64,000 nt of DNA from Curtobacterium sp. PhB115 (GTDB lineage: Bacteria > Actinomycetota > Actinomycetes > Actinomycetales > Microbacteriaceae), in assembly GCF_003752025.1 (NCBI RefSeq), contig NZ_RJKR01000007.1, forward strand, positions 248,001 through 312,000, written 5' to 3'. Under the pieces are notes generated by a model that was given only the letters and a program-made list of their open reading frames with translations, searched no databases and was not told the origin of the DNA. The translations under genes were made by a program, and so were the position numbers. Every line of letters begins with the position of its first letter. The stretch's first letter is position 1. Of the stretch, positions 46,526 through 56,185 are shown piece by piece.

Positions 46526-47596
46526 TCAGCCGGCGAGGCCGCGGATCGCGGTCGCCATGCGTGCGGTCAGGTACGCGACGCCCCGCTCGTTCGGGTGCAG
46601 CGCGCCGGCCTTGAGGTCGATGCGGCGCAGGTCCCCGGTCCCGGTGAGGGTGACGCCGGCGACGTAGCGCTTCGTCGGAGCGCAGGCGGAGTGGTCGGCG
46701 GTGCTCGCGAAGACGTCGACGAACCGGACGCCGGCCGCGTCCGCCGCCGACGCGGACACCTCGTTCAGCTCCTCCTGCACCCCGTGCAGGTACTCGACGT
46801 CGGTGTCCGTGAACGGGAACGTGTCCTTCGGGAACGACCCGGCCAGCGTGCCGAGGTCGAGCGCCGACCGGAAGCAGCCCTTCGCCGGGGTGTGCTCGGC
46901 GTCCGGGAAGATCGCCGGGTACCCGAGGAACACCACGACGGCGTTCGGTGCGGCGGCCTTCACCGCGGCGAGGGTGTCCGCGATCCCGAGCGCCACCCGC
47001 GACTGGATCTTCGCCGCGAGCTGGTCGTCGCCGTCCGTGACGAGGGTGCTCTCGCACGACGGCGCGTCGCGACCGGAGAACACCGGCCCGTTCGCCGAGA
47101 TCGCCAGGCACGACGCCGCCGTGCCGAACAGGTCGGCGTCGTTCCCGCCGATCGTCAGGGTCACGAGTCGGGTGTCGTCGGAGAGCGACTCGATCTGTGG
47201 CGGCACCCCCTTGAACTGGTGCCCCGTCGTGACGTCCGCGCTGGTGGCCCCTGCACACGTGACGTCGGTCAGGTCGAGCCCGAACTGCGCTGCCAGCCGG
47301 TGCGGGTAGTCCCTCGCGGACTGCACGCATGCGCTCGTGGGCAGGCGTGTCCGGTCGCCGAGGCCGTACCCGGCGGAGTACGAGTCACCGAGGGCGACGT
47401 ACTGGCTGCCCGGCGGGACGTCGGCGAGCGACTCCGCCGGGGCGGTGGTGACGGGGTACGGCTGCGGGACCGGCCACATCGGCGCCGCGGACGCGTCCGG
47501 AGCACCGGCCGGCACCAGGAGCGACACCGCCACGAGACCGACCGCGCCGAGGGTCGCCAGGGCAGCGCGGAACGGACGACGGGCGATGCGGCGCAG
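46526..47596 (-). CDS. Secreted SGNH hydrolase, probable CTG start
   Basis: A 356-residue exported esterase/lipase. Block I is VALGDSYSAGYGLGD, block III has TIGGNDAD, and block V has GALHPNERG. Six or more cysteines suggest disulfides in the exported protein. The frame from the first GTG (47533) starts in the middle of a signal peptide. Extending to CTG at 47594-47596 gives MRRIARRPFRAALATLG-type n- and h-regions and ends DASAAP, a full signal peptide, and CGGAGG lies 6 nt before that CTG. No ATG or GTG exists upstream in frame. I therefore propose the CTG start; 47533 is the conservative alternative. Confidence 0.82.
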   Translation of the reverse strand: MRRIARRPFRAALATLGAVGLVAVSLLVPAGAPDASAAPMWPVPQPYPVTTAPAESLADVPPGSQYVALGDSYSAGYGLGDRTRLPTSACVQSARDYPHRLAAQFGLDLTDVTCAGATSADVTTGHQFKGVPPQIESLSDDTRLVTLTIGGNDADLFGTAASCLAISANGPVFSGRDAPSCESTLVTDGDDQLAAKIQSRVALGIADTLAAVKAAAPNAVVVFLGYPAIFPDAEHTPAKGCFRSALDLGTLAGSFPKDTFPFTDTDVEYLHGVQEELNEVSASAADAAGVRFVDVFASTADHSACAPTKRYVAGVTLTGTGDLRRIDLKAGALHPNERGVAYLTARMATAIRGLAG

Positions 47597-47661
47597 TTGC
47601 GGCCTCCGTGGGTGGGGAGGGGCGGACGGGGTGGTCGGGATCGTCGGTGACGAGCGGGCGG

Positions 47662-48018
47662 TCAGCGGCGCCCGAGTCGGCGCTCGCCGCCGCTGCCGGT
47701 CTGGTACTGCAGCCCGTAGTGCTGGTAGAGCTCGGGTTCGGTCGCCGCGTCGAGCTCACCGTCCGTGGGGATCGACGGTGCGTCCTTGACGAGCTTCTTC
47801 GAGAAGGCCACCCGCAGGTGCTTCGGCGCGACGAGAGCGCCGACGAGCGGGACGAACACGAGCTTCTGGAACCCGACGAGCCCCGTCGTGAGTGCGCCGA
47901 ACGCGGGCTCCGAGGTGGCGGTGTCGTAGTAGATGCTCTCGAGGGTCCCGACCTTGTCGTCGGACTCGTCGACGACCGGCAGACCGATCCAGTCGCGGAT
48001 GTTCGCAGCTTCGAACAC
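47662..48018 (-). CDS. PRC-barrel domain protein
   Basis: A 118-residue protein. Residues 1-75 form a PRC-barrel (MFEAANIRDWIGLPVVDESD, KVGTLESIYYDTATSEPAFG), and the acidic tail ends YGLQYQTGSGGERRLGRR. Such proteins in actinobacteria are general-stress or cell-surface adaptors without known partners. The start is GTG at 48018 with GGAGGGA upstream. Confidence 0.85.
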   Translation of the reverse strand: MFEAANIRDWIGLPVVDESDDKVGTLESIYYDTATSEPAFGALTTGLVGFQKLVFVPLVGALVAPKHLRVAFSKKLVKDAPSIPTDGELDAATEPELYQHYGLQYQTGSGGERRLGRR

Positions 48019-48068
48019 GAAGGGCTCCCTCCGAGCACCCGGCGGGTCCGGGTCGCTCGTGTCCGACG

Positions 48069-49052
48069 CTACCGTCCGGCCTGCTGTGCAGTCACTCCGA
48101 GCCGGTCGACCGCGCCCAGGACGTCGTCGGCCGAGACCGCGAGGATCGCCGGGTCCGGGTCCTCGGCGAACACGTCGCCGCGCCGGACCGAGGCGTCGGT
48201 GAGGACGATGTGCGGCCCGGACGCCGGCGGCCCCCACGCCTCCGGCGGAGCCGGTCCGAACAGCACCACCGACGGCACCCCGTACGCCGACGCGAGGTGC
48301 GCGGCGCCGGTGTCGACGGTGACGACGAGCCGCGCCGCGGCGATGACGCCGGCGAACGCCTGCAGCTCCAGGGAGCCGGCCAGGACCGCCCCCGGCGCGA
48401 GGCCGGCCGCGTCGGCGACGGCGGCGGCGCGCACGACGTCGTCCGCGCCTCCTGTCAGGACCACGTCGAACCCGCGGTCGCGCAGTCCGCGCACCACGTC
48501 GGCGAAACGGTCTGTCGGCCAGTGCCGGGCACCGTGGAAGGCACCGACGTGGACGACCGCCGCGCCGGCGACCGCGCGCGGACCGTCCGGGCGGTCGATG
48601 GCGACGTCCTCGGCGTCGGCGGGCACGCCGTGCCAGGTGAGCAGGTCTGCCCACCGGTCGCGTTCGTGCACGTCGGCGGGCCACTCGGGGCCCGCGTACC
48701 CGTGCGTCGGGTCGGCGTGTCCGATCACGCGGCGGGGGGCGAGGGCCGCGACGAGGTCCGACGACTCCGGGCCGGCGCCGTGCAGGTTCACCGCGACGTC
48801 GACGGTGCCGGTCGGCGCGGCGATCGGGTGGTCGAGCCCGTGCTGCGCGAGGTGCACGTCGACGGCCGGCACGAGCTCGACGACCGGGGCGAGCCACGCG
48901 GTCGTCGCGAGGGTGATCCGGTGGTCCGGGAACGCACGACGGAGCGCACGGAGGGCGGGCACGGCGACGAGGAGGTCGCCGAGCTTGATGGCACGGAGGA
49001 CGAGCAGTTCGGGCCGACCGTCGGACGGTGGCATGCTCTCGAGGGCGGTCAC
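48069..49052 (-). CDS. Glycosyltransferase family 9 (heptosyltransferase-like), first of three
   Basis: A 327-residue GT-B enzyme of family GT9. The N-terminal LVLRAIKLGDLLVAVPALRALRRAFPDHRITL is the hallmark start of heptosyltransferases, VAVNLHGAGPESSD follows, and VVTVDTGAAHLASAYGVPSVVLFGP is the donor-binding motif. It lacks the C-terminal cysteine cluster of the other two GT9 enzymes here. A TACCGT box on the minus strand (49060-49065) lies 7 nt before the GTG start, suggesting a leaderless mRNA. It is divergent from the gmhB-like gene and marks the left end of the heptose locus. Confidence 0.88.
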   Translation of the reverse strand: MTALESMPPSDGRPELLVLRAIKLGDLLVAVPALRALRRAFPDHRITLATTAWLAPVVELVPAVDVHLAQHGLDHPIAAPTGTVDVAVNLHGAGPESSDLVAALAPRRVIGHADPTHGYAGPEWPADVHERDRWADLLTWHGVPADAEDVAIDRPDGPRAVAGAAVVHVGAFHGARHWPTDRFADVVRGLRDRGFDVVLTGGADDVVRAAAVADAAGLAPGAVLAGSLELQAFAGVIAAARLVVTVDTGAAHLASAYGVPSVVLFGPAPPEAWGPPASGPHIVLTDASVRRGDVFAEDPDPAILAVSADDVLGAVDRLGVTAQQAGR

Positions 49053-49059
49053 GACCGCG

Positions 49060-49065
49060 ACGGTA
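49060..49065 (-). promoter_or_regulatory. Leaderless -10 box for the first GT9 gene
   Basis: TACCGT on the minus strand, 7 nt before GTG at 49052, without a ribosome binding site. The hexamer is identical to the one preceding apt. Confidence 0.4.
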
Positions 49066-49152
49066 GACGGAGCACCCTGGTGGCGTGGCCGGTTCCGCGC
49101 GCAACGGCTGATCCTGGGGCCGTCCCCGGGTCCGCACCGGTACTCCGGGAGC

Positions 49153-49710
49153 ATGCCCCTCGCTCCGGACCGGCCCGTCGTCGGTGTGCTCTTCGACCGC
49201 GACGACACCCTCGTCGTCGACGTCCCGTACAACGCCGACCCGCGCCTCGTCGTCCCCGTGCCCGGTGCACGCCGTGCCGTCGAACGCGTGCGCGCCGCGG
49301 GGCTCGCGACCGGCGTGGTGACGAACCAGTCGGTGATCGCGAAGGGCATGGCGACCCGTGAGCAGGTCGACGCCACCGACGCCCGGGTCGACGAGCTCGT
49401 CGGACCCTTCGACGTGTGGTGCGTCTGCCCGCACGACGCCGGCGACGGCTGCGCGTGCCGGAAGCCGCAGCCCGGCATGGTGCTCGACGCCGCGGAGCGT
49501 CTGGGCGTGCCGGCGGCCGGTCTGGTCGTGATCGGCGACATCGGCGCCGACGTGCGCGCTGCCGAGGCCGCCGGTGCCCAGGGGATCCTCGTCCCGACGG
49601 CGCGGACCCGGCAGGAGGAGGTGGACGCGGCGACGACGGTCGCGGGGACCCTCGACGAGGCGGTCGGACTGGTGCTCGAACGGGTCGACAGCTCGGTGAG
49701 CAGCACGTGA
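49153..49710 (+). CDS. gmhB: HAD-IIIA phosphatase, GmhB-like (heptose bisphosphate phosphatase)
   Basis: A 185-residue HAD phosphatase. The nucleophile motif is LFDRDDTLVVD (D15, D17), the threonine motif VVTNQSVIAKG, then the zinc-loop CPHDAGDGCACRKPQPGM that is characteristic of GmhB and histidinol-phosphate phosphatases, and VVIGDIGADVRAAEAAG. In GmhB the usual motif is DRDG(T/V); here it is DRDDT. It would remove the 7-phosphate from heptose 1,7-bisphosphate. Start ATG 49153 has GGGAG close by. The stop overlaps the next GT9 start (GTGA). Confidence 0.85.
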   Translation: MPLAPDRPVVGVLFDRDDTLVVDVPYNADPRLVVPVPGARRAVERVRAAGLATGVVTNQSVIAKGMATREQVDATDARVDELVGPFDVWCVCPHDAGDGCACRKPQPGMVLDAAERLGVPAAGLVVIGDIGADVRAAEAAGAQGILVPTARTRQEEVDAATTVAGTLDEAVGLVLERVDSSVSST

Positions 49711-50810
49711 GCGCCGTGACCCCCGCGCCACCGGGCGACCGACGCCGGGTGCTCGTCGCGCGGCTCGACTCCTTCGGTGACGTGCTCGTCGCCGGCCCCG
49801 CCGTCCGCGCGATCGCCCACGGCGCCGCCCACGTCACGATGCTGTGCGGCCCCCAGGGCGCCCCGGCCGGACGACTCCTGCCCGGCGTGGACTCCCTGCG
49901 CGTCTGGTCCGCGCCGTGGGTGACCGAGACCGTCCGCCCCGTCGACGACTCCGTGGTCGACGAGATCCGCGCACTGGTCGCCGAGGAACGCCCGGACGAG
50001 GCCGTCGTCCTGACGTCCTTCCACCAGTCGCCGCTCCCGCTCGCCCTGCTCCTCCGGCTGGCCGGCGTGCCCCGCGTGACCGGTGTCTCCGTCGACCACC
50101 CCGGGTCGCTCCTCGACGTCCGGCTCCGACCGGGCGAGGACCTGCCCGAGGACATCCCGGAGCCCGAACGTGCGCTCCGGATCGCTGCCGCCGCCGGGTA
50201 CCGGCTGCCGCCGGAGGACGACGGGAGGCTCGTGGTGCGTCACGACGCCCCGGCACCACCCGAGGTGACCGCCCTGGGACGGTACGTGGTCGTCCACCCC
50301 GGCGCGAGCGTCCCGGCCCGGTCGTGGCCGGCCGAGCACCACCGCGCGCTCGTGCAGGCGTACGCCGACCGCGGGATCCCGGTCGTCGTCACCGGCTCCC
50401 CCGGCGAGACCGCACTGACCGCCGAGGTCGCCGGAGCGAGCGGGATCGACCTCGGTGGTCGCACCTCGCCCGAGGAGCTCGCCTCGGTGCTCGCCGGCGC
50501 GGAGGTCGTCGTCGTCGGCAACACCGGCCCGGCGCACCTCGCCGCAGCCGTCGGCGCCCCGATCGTCAGCCTGTTCTCCCCCGTCGTGCCGGCCGCGAAG
50601 TGGGCGCCGTACGCCCCGCTCGTCGAACTGCTCGGCGACCAGGGCGCTCCGTGCCGGCTCAGCCGTGCCCGCGAGTGCCCCGTCCCCGGGCACCCGTGCC
50701 TGTCGTCGGTGCGGCCGGAGGACGTGCTCGACGCGCACGAGCGGCTGCTCGACCGCGCTTCCCGGATGGAAGTCGCGAAGCTGCGGAGCAGCCCAGAAGC
50801 ACGTGCGTAG
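49707..50810 (+). CDS. Glycosyltransferase family 9 (heptosyltransferase), second of three
   Basis: A 367-residue GT9 enzyme. LVARLDSFGDVLVAGPAVRAIA at the N-terminus, VVHPGASVPARSWP at the start of the C-domain, VVVGNTGPAHLAAAVGAPIVSLF for the donor site, and the cysteine cluster CRLSRARECPVPGHPCLSS near the end. The same Cys-rich signature (C..C..ECP.GHH.C) is seen in the LPS heptosyltransferases II, which strongly supports a heptose donor. GTG at 49707 overlaps the GmhB stop by 4 nt. Confidence 0.9.
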   Translation: MSAVTPAPPGDRRRVLVARLDSFGDVLVAGPAVRAIAHGAAHVTMLCGPQGAPAGRLLPGVDSLRVWSAPWVTETVRPVDDSVVDEIRALVAEERPDEAVVLTSFHQSPLPLALLLRLAGVPRVTGVSVDHPGSLLDVRLRPGEDLPEDIPEPERALRIAAAAGYRLPPEDDGRLVVRHDAPAPPEVTALGRYVVVHPGASVPARSWPAEHHRALVQAYADRGIPVVVTGSPGETALTAEVAGASGIDLGGRTSPEELASVLAGAEVVVVGNTGPAHLAAAVGAPIVSLFSPVVPAAKWAPYAPLVELLGDQGAPCRLSRARECPVPGHPCLSSVRPEDVLDAHERLLDRASRMEVAKLRSSPEARA

Positions 50811-50820
50811 CGTCCGCCAC

Positions 50821-50868
50821 TGCTCCTGCTCCTCCTCTTTTGCTCCTCCCCCTCCTGCTCCTCTCCCC
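50821..50868 (+). repeat. Pyrimidine-only tract rich in TGCTCC(T) repeats
   Basis: This 48-nt stretch between the GT9 stop and the next ribosome binding site is almost all C and T with repeated GCTCCTCCT units. It would give an unstructured mRNA segment. No terminator is visible, so the operon may continue through it. Confidence 0.6.
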
Positions 50869-50895
50869 GGCTGATCGACGAACGGAAGGCCCTGC

Positions 50896-51897
50896 ATGCG
50901 GATCCTCGTGTGGCACGTGCACGGCGGCTGGATGGACGCCTTCGTCCGCGGCCCCCACGAGTACCTCGTCCCGACCACCCCGGCGCGCGACGCCTGGGGA
51001 CTCGGGCGCGGCGGACGCGCCTGGCCCGACTCCGTCGTCGAGATCGACCCCGCCGACGTCGTCGACGCCGAGGTCGACCTCGTCGTGCTGCAGCGCACCG
51101 AGGAGCTCGAGGAAGCCCGTCGCCTGCTCGGCGGCCGCGCGGTCCCGATGGTCTTCGTCGAGCACAACGCACCCCGCGTCGACGTCCCCTCGAGCCTGCA
51201 CCCGTTCCGAGACCGCGACGACCTGCTCATCGCGCACGTCACCCACTGGAACGCCCTGATGTGGGACTGCGGCACCACCGCCACCACCGTGGTCGAACAC
51301 GGCGTCGTCGACCCGGGGCCCCTCTGGACCGGCGTCCAGGAACGCTTCGGTGCCGTCATCAACGAACCGGTCCGCCGCGGCCGGGTCGTCGGCACCGACC
51401 TGCTGCCGCGCTTCGGCGCCGTCGCACCCGTCGACGTCTGGGGCATGGGCACCGAGCGCCTGCCGGAACTCGACTTCGGCGACCGGGTCGTCGGCCTCGG
51501 TGACGTCCAGGCCGACCCGATGCACACCGCGCTCGCCGAACGTCGCGCCTACGTGCACCCGAACCGCTGGACGTCGCTCGGGCTGTCGCTGATCGAGGCC
51601 ATGCACATGGCGATGCCGGTCCTGGTCCTCGCGACGACCGACGCGCCGCGCACCGTGCCCGCCGAGGCCGGCGCGATCGCGACCGACGTGGCGGAGCTGG
51701 TCCGCGCCTCCAGGCTGCTCCTCGATGACCCCGACGAGGCGCGCCGACGGGGGCTCGCCGCCCGCGAAGCCGCGTTGGCGCGGCACGCGCTCGCCCGGTT
51801 CACGACGGACTGGGACGAACTGCTCGACGACGTGGTCGCGCGACGTGCGCGACGCGACCGTGCGACCACGGTCGCGATGGAAGGGAGTGTCCGATGA
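50896..51897 (+). CDS. Glycosyltransferase (GT4-like)
   Basis: A 333-residue GT-B transferase. [25 protein letters not shown] at the N-terminus, [19 protein letters not shown], and the nucleotide-sugar region [27 protein letters not shown] with the E-x7-E type glutamate pair context. Proteins of this type often accompany GmhA/HldE in actinobacteria. The sugar is unknown. The ATG has GGAAGG 8 nt upstream; the stop overlaps the next start (ATGA). Confidence 0.85.
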   Translation: MRILVWHVHGGWMDAFVRGPHEYLVPTTPARDAWGLGRGGRAWPDSVVEIDPADVVDAEVDLVVLQRTEELEEARRLLGGRAVPMVFVEHNAPRVDVPSSLHPFRDRDDLLIAHVTHWNALMWDCGTTATTVVEHGVVDPGPLWTGVQERFGAVINEPVRRGRVVGTDLLPRFGAVAPVDVWGMGTERLPELDFGDRVVGLGDVQADPMHTALAERRAYVHPNRWTSLGLSLIEAMHMAMPVLVLATTDAPRTVPAEAGAIATDVAELVRASRLLLDDPDEARRRGLAAREAALARHALARFTTDWDELLDDVVARRARRDRATTVAMEGSVR

Positions 51898-53228
51898 AGA
51901 TCGCGATGGTCTCCGAGCACGCGAGTCCGCTCGCCACGCTCGGCGGGGTGGACGCCGGTGGGCAGAACGTGCACGTCGCCGAGCTCTCCGGCGCGCTCGC
52001 CGACCGCGGCCACCGGGTGACCGTGTACACCCGCCGGGACGACGCCAGCCAGCCGGTCCGGGTGCTGCTGCGCCCGGGGGTCGAGGTCGTGCACGTCGAC
52101 GCCGGTCCGGCCCGGACGGTCCCGAAGGACGAGCTCTTCCCGTTCATGGGCACCTTCGCGTCGGTGCTCGCCGCCGAGTGGTTCGTCGAGCGTCCGGACG
52201 TGGTGCACGCGCACTTCTGGATGTCGGGACACGCGGCGCTCGAGGCGGTGGCGCAGGTGCAGGCCCGGACGGGCGGCATCCGGATCCCCGTGGTGCAGAC
52301 CTTCCACGCCCTCGGGGTCGTCAAGCGCCGTCACCAGGGCGCCGCGGACACCAGCCCCGCGGAGCGCGAGTGGATCGAGCCGGCGGTCGGCCGGAGCGTC
52401 GACCAGGTCATCGCGACGTGCTCGGACGAGGCGTTCGAGCTGAAGGCCCTCGGCGTGCCGCTGCACCGGATCTCGGTGGTGCCGTGCGGCGTGGACGTGT
52501 CCCTGTTCCGACCGGACGGCGAGGTCGAGGAGCGCACCCGACCCTTCCGGGTCCTGACCGCCTCGCGACTCGTCCGGCGGAAGGGCGTCGGCACGACGAT
52601 CGCCGCCCTCGCCGCCCTGGTGCACGCGGGCCGTGACGTGGAGCTCGTGGTCGTCGGCGGTGCGGGCGTGGCCGGGGCCGACCTGGTCGACGACCCCGAG
52701 TACCAGCGGCTCGACGCGCTGGCACGGTCGCTCGGCGTCCGCGACCACGTCGAGTTCCGCGGCCAGCTCCGCCAGGGCGACATGCCGGCGGTGTACCGGA
52801 GCGCGGACGTCGTCGTCTGCGCACCCTGGTACGAACCGTTCGGCATCGTGCCCCTCGAGGCGATGGCGTGCGGCCGACCGGTCGTGGCGTCGAGCGTCGG
52901 AGGACTCATCGACACGGTGGTCGAGGACGACACCGGCCTCCACGTGCCGCCGCGCGACGAGGACGCCGTCGCTGCGGCCGTCGGCGGCCTGCTCGACGAC
53001 GCCGCGCGCCGCGAGGCGTACGGCCGCGCCGGACGCCGCCGCGCCGAGGCCCGGTACACGTGGCAGAAGGTCGCGGCCGACAGCGAACGCGTCTACGAGC
53101 GCCTCGCCGCCGGCAGCGCGTTCACGACCACGACCACCGCGTCCGGCAGCACCACCGGCACCACCAGCAGCACCCGGCTCGGGCGTCGTGCCCGCGTCGC
53201 CGGCTCGACGGAGAGGACCGCCCGATGA
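51894..53228 (+). CDS. Glycosyltransferase family 4
   Basis: A 444-residue GT4 enzyme related to sucrose-synthase/MshA-type transferases. ISEH-type start ([26 protein letters not shown]), [37 protein letters not shown] and the donor motif [21 protein letters not shown] are complete. The last 35 residues are a Thr/Ser-rich low-complexity tail encoded by ACC/AGC repeats. It overlaps both neighbours by 4 nt (ATGA). Confidence 0.9.
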   Translation: MKIAMVSEHASPLATLGGVDAGGQNVHVAELSGALADRGHRVTVYTRRDDASQPVRVLLRPGVEVVHVDAGPARTVPKDELFPFMGTFASVLAAEWFVERPDVVHAHFWMSGHAALEAVAQVQARTGGIRIPVVQTFHALGVVKRRHQGAADTSPAEREWIEPAVGRSVDQVIATCSDEAFELKALGVPLHRISVVPCGVDVSLFRPDGEVEERTRPFRVLTASRLVRRKGVGTTIAALAALVHAGRDVELVVVGGAGVAGADLVDDPEYQRLDALARSLGVRDHVEFRGQLRQGDMPAVYRSADVVVCAPWYEPFGIVPLEAMACGRPVVASSVGGLIDTVVEDDTGLHVPPRDEDAVAAAVGGLLDDAARREAYGRAGRRRAEARYTWQKVAADSERVYERLAAGSAFTTTTTASGSTTGTTSSTRLGRRARVAGSTERTAR

Positions 53229-53857
53229 CCATCGACCAGCAGACCGGGACCGTGGGTCACGACACCGGGACCAGCACCGCGAGTGCCCGCATCGTGCTCG
53301 ACCACGTCGCCGCGTCGGTGCCCGTCGTGGCGTCGCTCGTCGACCACAAGGACCACATCGGCGACTGGGCCGACGACATCGCCGCGCGGCTCGTCGCCGG
53401 ACGGCGGCTGCTCGCCGCGGGCAACGGCGGTTCGGCGGCCGAGGCACAGCACCTGACCTCGGAGCTGACCGGCCGGTTCGACGGGGACCGTCCCGCGTAC
53501 TCCGCGATCTCGCTGCACGCCGAGAGCTCGGCCGTCACCGCCATCGGCAACGACTACGGCTTCGACGAGGTCTTCGCGCGACAGGTCCGTGCACACGCCC
53601 GGGCCGGCGACGTCGTGGTGCTGCTGAGCACCAGCGGCAAGAGCCCGAACCTGCTCCGCGCCGCCGAGGCGTCCCGGCAGGTCGGCGCGCGCACGATCGC
53701 GATGACCGGACCACGCCCGAACCCGCTCGCCGAGGCCGTCGACGACGCGATCTGCATCGACGGCCCGTCCGCCAACGTGCAGGAGGCGCAGCTCGTCCTC
53801 GTGCACGCCCTGTGCCGCGCGATGGAACCGGCACTCCGTCGTGGGGGCCGTCGGTGA
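53225..53857 (+). CDS. gmhA: Sedoheptulose 7-phosphate isomerase, GmhA-like SIS protein
   Basis: A 210-residue SIS isomerase. [23 protein letters not shown] and the [10 protein letters not shown] phosphate loop match GmhA (GNGGS...ELTGR...STSGNS), with the catalytic Glu in SELTGR and the C-terminal His in QLVLVHALC. GmhA makes D-glycero-D-manno-heptose 7-phosphate from sedoheptulose 7-phosphate, the first step to nucleotide heptose. The first 20 residues are a Thr/Gly tail. It overlaps the GT4 gene (ATGA) and the HldE-like gene (GTGA) by 4 nt. Confidence 0.93.
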   Translation: MTIDQQTGTVGHDTGTSTASARIVLDHVAASVPVVASLVDHKDHIGDWADDIAARLVAGRRLLAAGNGGSAAEAQHLTSELTGRFDGDRPAYSAISLHAESSAVTAIGNDYGFDEVFARQVRAHARAGDVVVLLSTSGKSPNLLRAAEASRQVGARTIAMTGPRPNPLAEAVDDAICIDGPSANVQEAQLVLVHALCRAMEPALRRGGRR

Positions 53858-55329
53858 CCGGCGCGACCCAGGGCCAGCCGCGCGCGACCCAGGGCCAGCC
53901 GCGCGCGACCCAGGGCTCGCCGCTCCGCATCGCCGTCGTGGGGGACACCCTGCTCGACGTGGACGTGTCCGGCACGAGCGAACGCCTGAGCCCGGACGCC
54001 CCGGTGCCCGTCGTCGACGTCCGCACCGACGACCGACGAGCAGGCGGCGCCGGACTCGTCGCGACGATGCTCGCCCGTGACGGCCACGACGTCACGCTCG
54101 TCACCGTGCTGAGCGACGATGCCCGCGCCGACGAGATCCGCGCGCTGCTCCCCGGTGTCCGGATCGTCGCCGGCCCGTCGGGTGTGCCGACCCCGGTGAA
54201 GACCCGCGTCCGGGTCGTCGACCACGCGCTGGTCCGCATCGACGAGGGCTGCGCGACGCCGCCGGTCCCCGACGCGACCGAGGAGATGACCGCCGCGCTC
54301 ACCGGCGTCGACGCCGTCGTCGTGGCTGACTACGGCCGTGGCGTCGCCGCTGCCCCGGCACTCCGCGACGCCCTGTCCCGCATCGCCGTCGACACCCCGG
54401 TGGTCTGGGACCCGCACCCCAAGGGCGCAGCCCCCGTCGCCGGCATCTCGGTCGCCACCCCGAACAGCGCCGAGGCCCACCGGTTCACCGACCTCGACGG
54501 GGACGGCGTGCCGTTCGCCACCGACGCTGCGGCCGCCCTGGTCGAGTCGTGGGACGTCGGCGCCGTGGCCGTCACGCTCGGTGACCGCGGCGCGCTGGTC
54601 GCCCACCGCAGCACAGCGGACGGAGGAGCCGCCCGGAGCGCCGGGCGCGCCGTCGACACCCGCTTCGTCCCGGCACCGTCCGTCAGCGCCGGCGACCCCT
54701 GCGGCGCCGGTGACCGGCTCGCCGCCGGGGTGGCCGTCGCGCTCGCCTCCGGCGCCGACGTCGGCGACGCGGTCGCGGCCGGGGTCGCCGACGCGTCGGC
54801 CTACCTCGCCGCCGGTGGTGTCGCCGCGCTCTTCGCCGACGACGGACCGGCTCCGGTCGCGGTGCCCGGTGTCGACCGCGACGCGATGCGCCTCGTGCAC
54901 GAGGTCCGGAGTGCCGGCGGGACCGTCGTCGCGACCGGGGGCTGCTTCGACCTGCTGCACGCCGGCCACGCGCGGACCCTGTCGGCCGCGCGGGCGCTCG
55001 GCGACTGCCTGGTGGTCTGCCTGAACTCCGACGACTCCGTCCGGGCGCTGAAGGGCCCCGACCGGCCGATCATGACCCAGGACGACCGGGTCGAGCTGCT
55101 CCTCGCACTCGACTGCGTCGACGCCGTCGTCGTGTTCGACGAGCACACCCCCGACGAGGCCCTCCGCCGCTTCCGCCCCGACGTGTGGGCGAAGGGCGGC
55201 GACTACGCCGTCAGCGACCTGCCCGAGACCGCCACGCTCGCCGAGTGGGGTGGCCGGGTGGTCACGGTGCCGTTCCACCCGGGGCGGTCCACGACGCGCC
55301 TGGCCGCGGCGCTCGAACACGTCGGCTGA
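53854..55329 (+). CDS. hldE: HldE-like heptose kinase/nucleotidyltransferase fusion, copy 1
   Basis: A 491-residue fusion. After an N-terminal ATQGQPR repeat (21-bp tandem units, 53860-53920), a PfkB kinase domain runs from IAVVGDTLLDVDVSG (residues 28-42), with RAGGAGLVATM where HldE has PGGAANVA, and DPCGAGDRLAAG where PfkB has DTTGAGD. The second domain has GGCFDLLHAGHARTL, LNSDDSVRALKGPDRP and WAKGGDY, the HIGH-type nucleotidyltransferase motifs of HldE. The kinase deviates more than in copy 2 at the substrate loop but keeps the catalytic GAGD aspartate. It follows gmhA by overlap, so it is the likely partner. Confidence 0.88.
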   Translation: MTGATQGQPRATQGQPRATQGSPLRIAVVGDTLLDVDVSGTSERLSPDAPVPVVDVRTDDRRAGGAGLVATMLARDGHDVTLVTVLSDDARADEIRALLPGVRIVAGPSGVPTPVKTRVRVVDHALVRIDEGCATPPVPDATEEMTAALTGVDAVVVADYGRGVAAAPALRDALSRIAVDTPVVWDPHPKGAAPVAGISVATPNSAEAHRFTDLDGDGVPFATDAAAALVESWDVGAVAVTLGDRGALVAHRSTADGGAARSAGRAVDTRFVPAPSVSAGDPCGAGDRLAAGVAVALASGADVGDAVAAGVADASAYLAAGGVAALFADDGPAPVAVPGVDRDAMRLVHEVRSAGGTVVATGGCFDLLHAGHARTLSAARALGDCLVVCLNSDDSVRALKGPDRPIMTQDDRVELLLALDCVDAVVVFDEHTPDEALRRFRPDVWAKGGDYAVSDLPETATLAEWGGRVVTVPFHPGRSTTRLAAALEHVG

Positions 55330-55392
55330 GCCACGGCGCTCGACGTCGGCTGCGCCACGGCGCTCCCCCAGACCCTCCACGAAAGGAAGTCC

Positions 55393-56097
55393 ATGCCCGT
55401 CCCCACCACCCCCATCGGCCGTGTCCTCGTCACCGGCGGAGCCTCCGGCCTCGGCGCCGCGGTCGTCGCCGCAGTCACCGAGGCCGGCGGCACGCCGATC
55501 GTCCTCGACCTGCGCGTCGACGCCGTCGGCGACGGGATCGACGCCGTCGCGGTCGACGTGACCGACACCGCGGCGACCGAGGAGGCAGTCCGTGCTGCTG
55601 CCGAACGGCACGGCGGACTCGACGCGGTGGTGACGGCGGCCGGTATCGACAAGCCCGCCCCGATCGGCGGCATCTCGTCCGGCGACTGGGAGCGGATCGT
55701 CGCGGTAAACCTGCTCGGCACCGCCGCCGTCGTCCGTGCGGCACTGCCAGCCCTCGAGGCCTCGCACGGCCGGGTCGTCACCGTCTCGTCGTCGCTCGCC
55801 CTGCGCGGCGTCGGCGACGGCACCGCGTACTCGGCGTCGAAGTTCGGCGTCCGTGGTTTCTCGCAGGCCCTGGCCGCCGAGACCGGTGGCAGCGTCGGCG
55901 TCACCAACGTGATCCCGGCCGGCATGCGCACGAACTTCTTCGCCGACCGCACCGAGCAGTACAAGCCGGGGCCGGACGCACAGCTCATCGAGCCGGAGTA
56001 CGTGGCGAACGCGATCCTGTTCGCGCTGTCGCAGCCGGCAGGCTGCGAGATCCGCGAGCTGTCGATCATGCCGGCGACGGAGCCGAGCTGGCCCTAG
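55393..56097 (+). CDS. Short-chain dehydrogenase/reductase in the heptose locus
   Basis: A 234-residue classical SDR. TGGASGLG is the nucleotide motif, NLLGT and SSSLALRG follow, and the catalytic YSASKFG with Ser/Tyr/Lys is complete. It is not the extended, HldD-type epimerase (about 310 residues). It may oxidise or reduce a sugar hydroxyl or aldehyde. GAAAGGAAG precedes the ATG at 55393, 63 bp after the HldE-like gene. A terminator follows. Confidence 0.9.
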   Translation: MPVPTTPIGRVLVTGGASGLGAAVVAAVTEAGGTPIVLDLRVDAVGDGIDAVAVDVTDTAATEEAVRAAAERHGGLDAVVTAAGIDKPAPIGGISSGDWERIVAVNLLGTAAVVRAALPALEASHGRVVTVSSSLALRGVGDGTAYSASKFGVRGFSQALAAETGGSVGVTNVIPAGMRTNFFADRTEQYKPGPDAQLIEPEYVANAILFALSQPAGCEIRELSIMPATEPSWP

Positions 56098-56110
56098 ACC
56101 GGACCGACCG

Positions 56111-56156
56111 ACGGACGGGATGCGCGGTGCCAGCTGGCACTGCGCCTCCCGTCCGT
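56111..56156. terminator. Bidirectional hairpin terminator between the SDR and GT9 genes
   Basis: A 21-bp stem with one mismatch and one G-T pair, AGCT loop, between convergent genes. Its arms begin ACGGACGGGA and it has the GGTGCCAGCTGGCA centre, which recurs exactly at 63185-63228. Confidence 0.8.
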
Positions 56157-56185
56157 TGTTCGTGACGTCGACGGCCGCAGCCGCG

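Noticed and set aside
50821-50868. Pyrimidine tract as a terminator
   Set aside because: No stem precedes it and the next gene is on the same strand with a close ribosome binding site.
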